64,000 nucleotides of DNA from NCBI GenBank assembly GCA_945859605.1, contig OX243816.1, positions 23,267,129-23,331,128 on the forward strand, written 5' to 3'. Under the pieces are notes generated by a model. That model had not been told where the DNA came from. It did not search any database and was given only the letters and a program-made list of their open reading frames with translations. The position numbers were made by a program, and so were the translations under genes. Position 1 is the first letter of the stretch. Each line of letters begins with the position of its first letter. Positions 1 through 12,800 of this stretch are shown in pieces. Source of the stretch: Lumbricus rubellus. Lineage: Eukaryota > Annelida > Clitellata > Crassiclitellata > Lumbricidae.

Positions 1-342
1 GTGTAAATGAATACAAAAGTGTAAAAACCTTTGCTGCTCTGCATGTCAAAACGGCTTCCGAGAGCCATGTATCGAGTTCCTGCAATTAGGCATGGTCTCA
101 TGCATTTGCAAATGGTCTTTACTCTCCTTGTAACTCTACTTATTCTGGCATTATTATGGTTAGAGCCGTTAGAAGACCATTCAGGAGGACTTTTTATAAT
201 TAGTCCTGTGCCAATGTGCCAAGGCAAGGAGATGAAGTGGTCATGGCTAAGAGATCACAAGCAATGAGGATACTCAACCGAGTCTGAAAGTTAATGAGAC
301 GAAAGAAGGTGATACAAATTATAAAATGACATCAGTTGACAT

Positions 343-774
343 CATAGTTGTAAAAAACGTTTTTTTCCGTTTTTTATTCTCTCCCAAAAAACGTCGTTTT
401 TTTCGTTTTTTATTTTTCCCATCGTTTTTTATCGTTTTTTATTATTTCTTTAACTCTATTTATTCATTTACTTTCTGTTATTATTTTCCATAATTTTAAT
501 TTTTTCTGATATTTCTTATGTTTTCCGCCAACTCTCAAGGATTCAGCTAACTAAAGTCATTATTTCATGGTTTAACATCATCATTTAAGAGATAGCCTAC
601 GTGTAGTAGGTTTCTAATCAAGATTTTCATGGTTAAAATGCGGTTTTGGATGAAGAAAAGTCAAATTATTTTCCGTTTCCGTTTTTTATGGTTTTTTTGT
701 GGTTTTTTATTTTTTTGAAAAAAACGTCGTTTTTACCGTTTTTTATTTCGTTTTCATCGTTTTTTACATCTATG
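343..774. mobile_element. hAT-like non-autonomous element with 8-bp TSD
   Basis: Terminal inverted repeats of 17 bp (catagttgtaaaaaacg against catagatgtaaaaaacg) are flanked by the direct repeat gttgacat at 335-342 and 775-782. The inside is T-rich with many CGTTTTTTAT motifs and has no coding capacity. The 8-bp duplication points to the hAT superfamily, but the ends are not close to a family I know. Confidence 0.8.
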
Positions 775-782
775 GTTGACAT

Positions 783-1559
783 TACAACCATTCTATTTGC
801 TTGACTCTATTAACCTCCTTCTGAAAAAGCCTCCTAAGTTATCGTAGACTTGATTTGATTTTATACCATGTGAATAAGCTGCTAAGTCCTAATCCTTATA
901 ATTATATGATGCTGAAGCTTTTACATTACAATCAAGCAAAATGTGAGGCATGCAAATGAGGACAGTTAATCAAACAAAAATGCATGTGCAAACTAAGCAG
1001 GTCAAAATGCACCTTTAAAATATACAATTGCAATGCTTTCTACTTTATTGACAATAGGAACTTTAAGTGAAGAACTTAACCTAATGTCTCATTAATGAAA
1101 ATTTAAAAAAACATTGTTCTAAAGATGCACAACAGTAAATTATGAAATCAATTTGAATGGCATTATATCTACTCAACCTTCATCTTCATTTTCACAAACA
1201 TATTTTAACTAAAATGCAACTTATGCTACAAAAAACTGATTTATATTCAAGTTTTAACAATTTCAATAACAAGTAGAACATTCTAGCAAGGAACAAATTC
1301 AAGTTTCAATACACGCAAATGTTTTGTCCATAGAGTTACACACATCTGAAATTGCAACTGTATCGAAAACTATTGTTACCCAACACATATTATCAATCGC
1401 ATGTGTTATCTTGCTAATGAACAGTTGCTTGAACGACATGTGGCAAGTTGTTTTTCAAACAGTTTGTATCCTGTGACATGTCCTACACCACGAAAACTTT
1501 AAAAAGAGAACAACCATTTTAATTGCATATAACAACAGTCAAATTTTGACCAGATAACA
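783..1559. other. no feature seen
   Basis: AT-rich unique sequence between the hAT-like element and the LINE fragment; no coding or repeat signal. Confidence 0.5.
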
Positions 1560-1695
1560 GAACTATATATGCTTAAGTTGACAACTGCTTGCAAAACAAC
1601 TTATGTGTCACAATCACTCTGTCAAATTCTTACAACTAAAGCCGCCACAACTCTGATGCATGCATTTATGTGCATGAGAGTTGACTATGGCAGTG

Positions 1696-1751
<56 letters not shown>

Positions 1752-1990
1752 CACTGCCATAGTCAACTCTCATGCACATAAATGCAGACTTAACCCTTTC
1801 ACGTATGAATCAGTTACAATCTGTGCTTAATGCTGCATCTCGCCTGATTGGTGGCATACCAAAGTTTGGGCATATATCAAGTTTGATACAGAAGAACTGC
1901 ACGAGCTGCCTATGCAAAAAACGTATCGATTTTAAGATTCTAATGCTCATGTGTAATTGTATTGTATGTATACATTTATATAGCACCTTT
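1560..1990 (+). pseudogene. non-LTR retrotransposon RT fragment, interrupted
   Basis: The frames read MHAFMCMRVDYGSAIY and, after the TA palindrome, MNQLQSVLNAASRLIGG then RIDFKILMLM. These match the C-terminal reverse-transcriptase region of LINEs (VHAF..RLDYCN...LQ.VLNAAARLI). Confidence 0.7.
1661..1786. repeat. perfect 36-bp inverted repeat around (TA)27
   Basis: The left arm 1661-1696 and right arm 1751-1786 are exact reverse complements, separated by 54 bp of TA. The structure interrupts a reverse-transcriptase fragment: the left arm belongs to the RT frame and the right arm is an inverted copy inserted before the RT sequence resumes. Confidence 0.95.
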
Positions 1991-2041
1991 CACAGTGCAC
2001 ACCAATCAGGGTTGTTCCCAGTGCATTAGACCAAGAGAGAA

Positions 2042-3586
2042 AAAGTGGTTTGGGGACAACGAAAAGAGGCACTTAGCCGACCAGTACAAAGGTACCAAAA
2101 CTGCAAAGAAAAATGGAAAGCCACATTTAGCCACATAAAAAGTTTGTGTGAGTTTTTCATTACCTCAAAGAAATGGTAAATATCTCTGCTTCAATCAGAC
2201 TGATCAACCATTCTTGTGTAGTGCTGTACATTTTTTATTATATTATTATTGTGAAGAATCTTAAATCTTAACGAGCACAAAGTAACATCAAAATGTGAAC
2301 CTAAAGCACGGTTAGTCAGTCGCCAGAGGAGGAGCAGTTAGATATCAAGATAAACGCTCTAAGGCAAATGAGAAATCGCAAATTTTTTTGTGTTTCTTGA
2401 AAGAAGAAAAGGAAATGCTTCTTTGAGGTACTTAAAGGTGATGTGTAATAAGTTATAAATACATACATCTACACATTTTTTCAATGTCATTACCGTTACT
2501 TGGATTAAATCAAATGTATGGCTATATAAATATTTATACAATACTGCAGATCAGACAATCTGGGTTTGAAAATCTGACCGTGGAAACGAAGAAGGGTGAA
2601 TTGGAATTCAGTCAGAGGCAGCTGTCACCGAGTGCATGACCAACAACACAATAATATTATGGTATAGACACAAAAACCACAGCTACGAAGTTTGCTTCAA
2701 ATATAGGTTTTATTCCCTGTCTGTTAGTACAAGAATAGATACTAGATAGTCTCTGGAAATTAAATCACTAGCATGTGTTTTAACTGAGTTGCTTTACATA
2801 ATGCATAATTAAACAAAACAGAATATTCATGTAACTCACATCCATACGAAATACAATTTCAAATATTTTGAGATAAAATTTGAGACAAAAGAACCTTTGA
2901 CTGGTCACGTGATTACAGCAAATGTAAAACAGCACAGCATCATCATCATCATCAGCACAACAATTGAAACGAATAAACAGTCAGTGTTACTTTGAGTGAA
3001 AAACGACGCAAGAAAATATTTGCAATACCAACAACGATAATTAACACTACGACTTCTTCTTCTTCTGATCAATAATAATTCTCAAGGACAGAGTAACTAA
3101 ATGAGAACACACTTCAACAACAACAACAACTGTGGCGGCCTCTTGTGATCGGTTGGCAAACAATACACATGACATGCGTTTTATTCTTATTCTACTTATC
3201 AACTAGTACAAGCACCTTTTTGCACATGTTGTCTGGCAAAGTTTTGTTCATGAGAATTTTGTGCCAGTTTGAGTGAACACTTTTATTTCGAGCATTATGT
3301 CTACCCTCAACGTCTTTTTGCTGAATGTTCGTTGCCAATCTATGCACCCCCTCTCCTCTCCTTAGAATCACGACAGACTTATAATGTAACATCAAATCAA
3401 GTCAGTTGTGAGTTTCCAAATATTTTGCTATGCTCTCACATCCTTGTTTATTCACTCCCAGTATTTTATCTACCACATGGTTATTTCACTTTACAGAATT
3501 GTTAATAATTTTTGTGTTAATGATTGTTTTTAGAAATTCAACGAATCAAAATGCAGTTGGAATAACAATCAGTTTGACATAATAAT
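2042..3586. other. 3' flank / possible 3' UTR of PITPNM
   Basis: The part next to the stop codon should be 3' UTR. It has several AATAAA signals on the minus strand and short (CAT)n and (CAA)n runs. No other gene seen. Confidence 0.4.
3447..3452 (-). promoter_or_regulatory. candidate polyadenylation signal (AATAAA)
   Basis: Minus-strand AATAAA about 135 nt past the PITPNM stop. Others occur at 3282-3287 and 3180-3185, so the real cleavage site cannot be chosen from sequence alone. Confidence 0.35.
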
Positions 3587-3850
3587 CTATTTGCCAGTCT
3601 GCTCCAGGATGGTGTTACCAGCCTCACTGACAGCTATTGTTGGTCCAGGTCCTGGCTGTGCTTGCTCACGGAATGATGCTCGCTGGGGAAGGGATGTTGT
3701 CTTTCGCACTGGATTCTTTCCACTTCCATTCGTGTTGATGAGTGAAAAGCATCCCTTGCGGAATGACAGACGTGCACTCAAGACGGCTGGCTTGAATGGA
3801 TTCTGCGTTGCCAATTCATTCAAGTGCGCAGCGTAACCCTCGGCAATGAC
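3587..3850 (-). CDS. PITPNM: PITPNM terminal coding exon 22 (residues 1207-1293 and stop)
   Basis: Acceptor GATTTGCAG|GTC, ends with TAG at 3587-3589. It encodes [13 protein letters not shown], which is family-conserved, then a basic Ser/Pro-rich tail ([12 protein letters not shown]) that varies between family members. Confidence 0.94.
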   Translation of the reverse strand, partial: VIAEGYAAHLNELATQNPFKPAVLSARLSFRKGCFSLINTNGSGKNPVRKTTSLPQRASFREQAQPGPGPTIAVSEAGNTILEQTGK

Positions 3851-6800
3851 CTGCAAATCAACATTCACCAATGATGCACAGTTCAACGTAGCTGTGACAC
3901 AACATTTGCTCTTACAGCTTTTAAAAGAACTCTCAGAGTTTAGTCAATGGCAAAAAGATAAATAGTGCAGTGCTTCATACCATGGCATAAGATTATGCAG
4001 AATCGATGGCCAGTATATACCATATAACTAACAAAGCAACAGTTAAAAGTAAAATATACAGCCAAAGCAAGTCCTCAAAAGTTTGGTATATCAGGGTTTG
4101 AATGAGGACTTAGCCAGAGTGACTTCTCATTCAAAAGAATGTCTGAGTTCATTAGATCAGTGGTTCTCAAACTTCTGCAGGTCACGGACCGGCAATAATT
4201 GACATGGGTTTAGCCAACCCAGAAATAAATTGTAGCTGTGGACAAACAATAATACCAATAACAACAACAATAATACTAATAACAACAACAATAATACCAA
4301 TAACAACAACAATAATACTAATAACAACAACAATAATACCAATAACAACAACAATAATACTAATAACAACAACAATAATACCAATAACAACAACAATAAT
4401 ACTAATAACAACAACAATAATACCAATAACAACAACAATAATACTAATAACAACAACAATAATACTAATAACAACAACAATAATACTAATAACAACAACA
4501 ATAATACTAATAACAACAACAATAATACCAATAACAACAACAATAATACTAATAACAATACTTCTTGCTAAGCAGAGAAACCTTGTGTCATATGCTAAAA
4601 CAGCAAATTCTCAAAACAATTCCGACATATACGTAATATAATAGCGTTAGTGACATATATCACAAATTTATTTGAGTTGTAGAAACTGAGAAAATTAGAG
4701 CAAACATGTCGTTAGTTATTGACTGACAAAGACAGCATATGTTCAAGGATGTTCTGTTGTCCAACATAATACAGATGAATAATATGAATATGCTAGATAG
4801 CTTACAACGACATCCTTGCGATTTCTTTTGGCAACTTTTCCAACAATGAATATCTGGTTCGGTTGCAGCCCAACAGCCTGGTAGACGGCTATGTCCTTGC
4901 TTGAACCGTAAGCAACCAAGACATTGATCTGAGCCTGGAAGTTAAAAACTCAGTCAGTCAAAAGTTAATAATTGATATCCAGAAGACCAAACACAAAGAG
5001 AGTAAACTTAACTCACTTAAATACGATTTTCAGTTTCTTTTATCATTGGAATTAGTGTCATTTTATATTATTCCTAAAATATTTCTTTAATATGTGCAAC
5101 ATCGCACAGAAATGTGAATCTGAGGCATGGTCAGTCAATTGGCAAACAAAGACCGGTCAAATAACCAGATGTTTGAAAGTCACTGAGAAGTAGAGAATTC
5201 TGAGGCATATCTTTAAAAACAAGAATGGAAAGCTACAGCATCAATGCAGAAACATTGGCAGTTGATTCATTCCATGGGGATGCTACATGGATTGCACAAG
5301 AGTCCACATGACAATTCTGCATCATGGCTCAGTCAAAAGACCCATACCTGAAGACAGCAGACTGCGCAGAGAAATGTAAAGATACAAGCTTAACCCTTTG
5401 GTTATGGAACCCATCACGGCGATGGGTTATTAAGCCAGGATCCGGGTCTGTTCCCGTAACGAAAGGGTTAATAGTGGTTGAAGACAGGTTGGAGGGCTCA
5501 GTTTACAAGTTTTTAATGATCAACAGGAAGCCAATGCAGCTAGCTAAACAGGGTTAAGGATCATCTACAAGAAGAGAATTTTGAATGTGTTGAATTGTGT
5601 CAACTTTAAGATCTGCAAAAGAGAGTCGGCATCATCGAGGTGAGAGTAGACGAGAGAGTACACTATACTTTGTGTACGTCCTTCGTATGAATAGATGTAT
5701 TAGATGTATTGTATAGTTGTATACATGATAGAAACAAGATATAAAATGGTTTATTATGATGGTTGAAATGTGAGCATACTGTTCACCAAGGAGGACACAA
5801 AGGTCAATGCTGAAATGAGAAGGTCCAGAATGCAGGTTTTGGCATGACCCAAAAGTGGCTGCTTGACAATCATCTGGATTTATTTTTGAAGAATAATCAT
5901 GCATGCACTAATGAACAGCACTCCTCAAGTCGTCGTGTCAATCTGATCTGTAGCTGATATAGCAATGAAACAGTATTGCGTGCTGCTGAAATTTGACTCT
6001 GACAAAAGTTTTTATATTAATTTAATCACCTTTATAGCATATTGTCAATAAAGCATGACAAACCATGATTTGATGTTTGGGCAGAGTAGTGAATAAAGCA
6101 GTCTTACTCTTGAGCACAACTACTCACCTCCTGAGCACAACTACTCACCTCCTGAGCACAACTACTCACCTCCTCAGCACAACTACTCACCTCCTCAGCA
6201 CAACTACTCACCTCCTGAGCACAACTACTCACCTCCTCAGCACAACTACTCACCTCCTCAGCACAACTACTCACCTCCTGAGCACAACTACTCACCTCCT
6301 CAGCACAACTACTCACCTCCTGAGCACAACTACTCACCTCCTCAGCACAACTACTCACCTCCTCAGCACAACTACTCACCTCCTCAGCACAACTACTCAC
6401 CTCCTCAGCACAACTACTCACCTCCTGAGCACAACTACTCACCTCCTGAGCACAACTACTCACCTCCTCAGCACAACTACTCACCTCCTCAGCACAACTA
6501 CTCACCTCCTGAGCACAACTACTCACCTCCTCAGCACAAATACTCACCTCCTGAGCACAACTACTCACCTCCTCAGCACAACTACTCACCTCCTCAGCAC
6601 AACTACTCACCTCCTCAGCACAACTACTCACCTCCTGAGCACAACTACTCACCTCCTGAGCACAACTACTCACCTCCTGAGCACAACTACTCACCTCCTC
6701 AGCACAACTACTCACCTCCTCAGCACAACTACTCACCTCCTCAGCACAACTATTCACCTCCTGAGCACAACTACTCACCTCCTGAGCACAACTACTCACC

Positions 6801-9800
6801 TCCTCAGCACAACTACTCACCTCCTGAGCACAACTACTCACCTCCTGAGCACAACTACTCACCTCCTGAACACAACTACTCACCTCCTGAGCACAACTAC
6901 TCACCTCCTGAACGAGCTGCTTCAGAAAGTTGGCCTTCTGACGGAGTGGATCCGTTGACAGTCCATCCATGAACGCGACCATTCCATGAGGGAAGTTGTG
7001 CTGCGCGAGCCACGTAACAACTCGCCGCTGCTGCATGTCAGGTCGAGCAGTGATGTAGATGATGAGATAACCCAACTCCTGCCAGTGTCTGAAAACATTC
7101 TCACAATCAAACGCTCACCTCTACTCAAGCACATCGCAAAGATGTTTATCAGACTTTCTACCCACTGGAGAAAAAAGACAAAAGGGCTGGGAATACTGGA
7201 ATACTATGTCATACGAATAAATTGGAGAAACAGGCACCGTAACAAAAGCGCACAGGACTAAAGCATGCACACAAATGAGTATAGAAAGAAACCTTGGAAT
7301 GATAAAAACCTTGACAAAATGAGCGTGCACCTATAAATACAACGTACTACAAAATTTGAAAGGAAGGCAATTACCGTAAACCAATGCAAATGAAGTAAAA
7401 TTAACTTCCAATAAAACAGATATTGAGATGTTCATGGAATTGAAGATTTGGAGATTTCGACCTGAATTCAGACATCGAGAGATTCAAAATAAGTGTCTGC
7501 TTGAATCGACGATTGCAGTCTTTGGCTCCAACGTGCGACTGGTAGATTTTAACGAGACTATGAATAACACAACTCTATGAACTTACCTAGTACAGCACAT
7601 TATAAACACGCTCTATGTTGCATGGACTTTGGTGTGAAAAAGTAGTTTTTATCATTTTTCAACAAGCATAACAAACCTGAAACCTTCTCTTAACTATTCT
7701 AAAAATGATTTATAAAACTGCATTCAGTCCACACTAATCCAAGTAGATAAAAGCATTAAACCCAGAATCCTCAGATCTTTCCATCAGAAGCGAAACCGTT
7801 TCCTACCTGACGACATCAACGGCTCCAGCTCGAACCTTTGGATCTTTGCCCATGATGGATACACTGGCCGTGAACGAACCATCGATGCTGAAGACGGCCG
7901 TCTCAGTTTTCGGAGGCAGGACAGCCATAAAGAAATCCACAGAAGTATGATCTCCCCTGAATAACCAGAAGAAAACAGCAGATTGCTAAGAAAGTAAAGA
8001 AATGATTCATCGCTATTACCATGCTTACTCCTTCGTTTGATTCTGAGTGTACAGTGTTCAGCTAAAGACGTACTGCGGCTCTTAAATGCAGATATCAAAG
8101 AATATCTGACTTATGAGATTGGACCATGCACAGTGTCAAATAACATGTGCGGCGTGCCCATGTCAGAATTAACATGAGAGCAGCCAAGTTGGATAGATAG
8201 TCAAGAACATTTGAGCTCAATGTAGTTGCTAATGTCAGTCAGAATCCGTGCATTGAAGTCAACATACTTTTTCCTGGAGGTTATGACGGGTGACCAACAG
8301 AAAACTTGTCCAATATTTTAGTTCTGGATGTTTGGTCATTCTTTTATGTGTATTCTGTGCCCAATTGTCAAGTAATTGTCAAATATTTAGTTCTTGGATG
8401 CTTGGCCATTATTTCATTTCTACTCTTTACAGTATGTACTACATCAGTATAGGGGTTAATGTCCGAGGTTATTAGCATGGGGGTTATTGTCCGGGGGCTG
8501 TTGTCCAGGGGCTATTGTCCCGTTACAATGGAGTGTACCACCTTCCAATGGTCTCATCTTACCATAACACAGCTAAGCTTGCACTTAACTAGATTGCTAA
8601 TTGCTTTCAAGTGCAACTATTTTCTTAATTTCTTGATTCATTACAACCATACAATGAATAATAACACAACATAACAGCTCAGCATCCTAACGAAATATTC
8701 AAGTGCCAAAAACAGCTCTTTCCATCTTACCGGACTACCATCTTGACTGGATAGATGCCTTCTGGAAGTCTCTTCTCTTCTGGAATGTGGTAGGTTGCTC
8801 GACCATTGGCATCAGTCATTTCAGTTCCAAAGTAAACCCAGTTGCCAGATGGCGGCTGAGTTAAGATGTGGATATCAACCTTGAATATACAACACCATTT
8901 ACAGAACATCAGTCGCCACATAAGACCACATGACACCAGCAAAATACGCATACAATCAGCTGCAACATAGCTGCCAGCCATTACTACAAGTCAATCTTAC
9001 AGCAGACAAGATGTAATACTGACAGTGGAGTTTCAGCGCTCCTTTTCTTTCTTTACTTTTCTAGTTGATTACCATAAAATAATTACGATTCAACACCGAA
9101 TTGCTCATATGACATAATCTGATGCACAGACGCAATTCTCTTTTTAACAAGCAGTTCAAATAAGCTGTTCAGTCAGAATGAAAAGATATTCAGCAACCAA
9201 CCACGGACAGACCTTTTCACCTGAGAGAGAAACGACATCGAGAGGTCCATACATAAACCGTGCCGTCAAGATCTGCGGCTTACCCTCCAGCACAGTCACA
9301 TCATTAGCACGATGATTTGGAGCCACGTTCTACACATTTAAACAAACACAAACGCAATGCTAACGATGATGATGATGATGATGGTGCTCATGCTGACAAT
9401 AGTAAAACTGTTATTAAGAGAAGCATTTCTTGGGTAGAATATCAAGAGTGATCAATAATGGGTTATCCATTTAGTATCACTGCATGAAGAGGGTTAAACC
9501 AAATGCAATGCTTCCGTATAAAAGGTCCAATGATAGATAATGCATAGGACACAGGGAGGATGGGGCAGAAAACTTTGTCTAATTAGTTGAAATTATACTA
9601 TCCAATGGGAGCAAAGTTTAATTACAACTAACGGGATCTTAGATCTTGGATCGGTATTCTACGGTAATTGCTTAAACATGGAAGGAGATTGTTACATGCA
9701 TCCCTTTCAGGATGTGGAATGAAAAAAAATTGTAGAAAGTAGTAACAGACTCAGTAACAACATTGTTAAAAGTTTTCCATGTTTTACATAACACATACCA

Positions 9801-12800
9801 AATTAATCAAATTCAATCGCTCAAAGTTAATTTTTGGGAAATAATTTTTTCTTTCCAAAATCAGTCCCAGCCATAGTTAATATTATTAATCCTGCATAGA
9901 TTAAAAACAGATTGTTCCATGTGATTTGTAGGGTGCATCATGCATAGTTTGCATACGATCGTAAGTGATGGGATGCAAAAGGTGCACATGTGTGGAGGGA
10001 GAGGGGGGCAACTTTTCCAGATTTCTGTATACACACTAAATGGATGACCCTTAAACAAGATGACAATAGAATCTGAATCTGCAATTGTAGAATAACAATT
10101 AGATCAAATGATTTGACAAGAGCTGAACTGTATGTCTTTCTCAAAAATAGGAACGGCTGTTCAAAGAATGTTCAGAATATGTTGATTGACCTTGACTTTG
10201 ATGGTAGTGCGTCGCTTGAGCCATTTCTCTCTTGGCTGGTCACGCAGGAACGCACAAGGATTCTTGTCAGAAGTGGTCGGATCCAGCACAGAGTACTCCT
10301 GACGAACCACCTAAATAAATGCACACACCTAAGTATTGCTCAAAGGATGCCATAATCTGCAAATGCTCTCAATACTACATCAAAAATATCACAAATAGTC
10401 AAAAATCATTTTCAGGTGAATGCATCCACAGAGAAAAAAAATTCCATAAAAAATATTCCTGAATTTCTCTTGAACTATTACAGTGTAGACTCTTGAGTTG
10501 TCTTGACTCAAAGTAGCTCGGTGTAAAACAGCCATTCCTCGAAAACATTTAACACCTGGAAACGGTTCAAATCATCTACAGTTCAAAACGACTGTAAAGG
10601 TGCTATACTGGTAATAATGTTTGGGATATGCTGTTTGGATGTGTACAAATGGTAGACTACCAATATCAATACTGTCTGCCTCTCAACCATATGCGTGTCC
10701 AGTCCATGAATCTTAGCACAAAACATGAATCTAAATGAGGTTATCACAAAGTTTCATGTCACAAAAAAGTATATGTTGTACAATGTACATTGCTTGGTTA
10801 TGTTTCTGTTGTGTTTGTACTTTAGACGAACTATCTGTCTGTGCTGTAAGATATAGAATTATAGAGGCAACTACAGGTTTGAGTAGTCTATCAGAGGTTC
10901 ACGATCGAGAGGCGTCGCTATGGAATAAGACAACAGACATTCTATGTGCATTGTGCAATGTGCATCCAAGTCTCATTCAGTTACAGCGCTGTGCATGCAG
11001 ACTCTATAAAGACCTACATTTTTAGAATTCTAGTTCATTTCTAGATTTTATAAATGCAGTCTTTTCTAGATCAAATAAATTTTAGCAAATTGTAGTGATT
11101 TTCTCTATGTTTCTGCTATTGTCTTGTTTTTACACACAATTGTCCTGTACACTTTTGTCCTGCGTGCTTTTGTCCTGTACACTTTTGTCCTGCATGCTTT
11201 TGTCCTGCATGCTTTTGTCCTGCGCGCTTTTGACCTGCACGCTTTGTCAGCGCTTCATATAAACTTCCTAAAACGACACAAAATGCCGTCTCAAGTTCTA
11301 ACAGATGATATCTATGATTCCGTTTCACAAACAGGCCATGTATAACTTAGACCCGTCACTGCATATCGGTGCTATGTTTGCAATAGAGGAGGAAAATCTC
11401 ATAAGAAAGTTTTACATCTGAAGAAACAGGAATAATTTTATTTGAAATAACAGTGTAGGCCAAGCGATGGCTGATGCTGACCTGTCGAAGAATGAATGCA
11501 ACCATGTCCGTTGATTCCCAGAAGCTGGCATGAAGAAGATACGGAAGAGCAGTTGCCGGAAAGTTCTGCAGGGCATCCGGACAATAGATGGAATAGTCGA
11601 GACGCTTGTTACCCCACCAACAAGCAGTCACTATGAAAACATTCAGGACACTTGAGGCAAAAGTCACAAGGAAATGATAAAGATGAGGTACATAGACACT
11701 TCAGTCATTTCTGTTGGACTCCAATTCATTAATAATTACGTAAGCATATACTTTATTGAGCCGCCTGCAAACGCACTGCGGCAACATCGAATAAGACCAA
11801 TCAAGAGGTGTACAATCACACAAAATCATAATATGCAATTACAAAATGTAACAGATGTCTTCAAAGCTGTGTGTGTGAGAGAGAGAATATAATGGAGAAG
11901 CGCAGTAATTTAAAAGTCAGTTGAAAAGCATTCGTGTGAATAAACCACACCAGGATAATTTTGCGGTTTGCATGTGAAATGATCTCATGGTTGTGCAAAT
12001 GAGGATTGAGGATGAATTGAGGATGGATTGAGTTCTTACTACAAGGCAGTGGACAAGCTAAGACATGGTTAGGGTTATAAAGAACGGAGAAAAAGGAGGC
12101 ATCAGCATGATCAAAGAGGTCGTCTCAGCAGGCAGAAACTTGAGCAGTACGATTTTCCGTATCAATGCGTGTTACTACTCACGCACTGATCAGCAATTGG
12201 AAAGCCAGATCATGTAAAGGAAGCACAGTGAAGGCATGCCAAAGAGGTGGTTCGAACAATATCTTATAGGTGCATCCTCCGGGAGACCACTAGCAATAAA
12301 GACGCATATCACATAGAGCAATAAACTAGTCTTAACACAGATCCAGTCAATATGAGTGTCAAAACAGGCCGACAGGTAAGGTAGGTAAGTAGGCAACACC
12401 GTTTTTTTCTTCTATCCGATGGCAATGTTACCTGATGTAAGACTGGCAACTGTGATGTCCACTTGATCTGATGATTGACTTGACATGCTCAGACGACTCT
12501 GTCTTCTGTTCTGACTCGTGTCATCATAACTTGACTGACTGCCTTGGTTCACCCGTGACATGCTGCCATTTGTGAAGAGTGCTAGATAGTTCTGCAATGT
12601 TTCCACTGACAACAGAACAAACCAAAACAACAATGGCTATATAGTGACCGTGCACCACATCATCAAAAACTGGGATTTTAAAGTAGTTAGCACTTGCAGT
12701 ATTCAAAATAGAAGAACAACTCTTTTCTGAAGCCCATGTCAAGCAAATTTCATTAGTGACAAGACAACGTGTGGGCTATCCATGCATGGGCTATTCATGA

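Noticed and set aside
6077..6958. Plus-strand 293-codon frame of LLSTTTH repeats
   Set aside because: It is the antisense translation of the 21-bp minisatellite; there is no non-repeat protein content.
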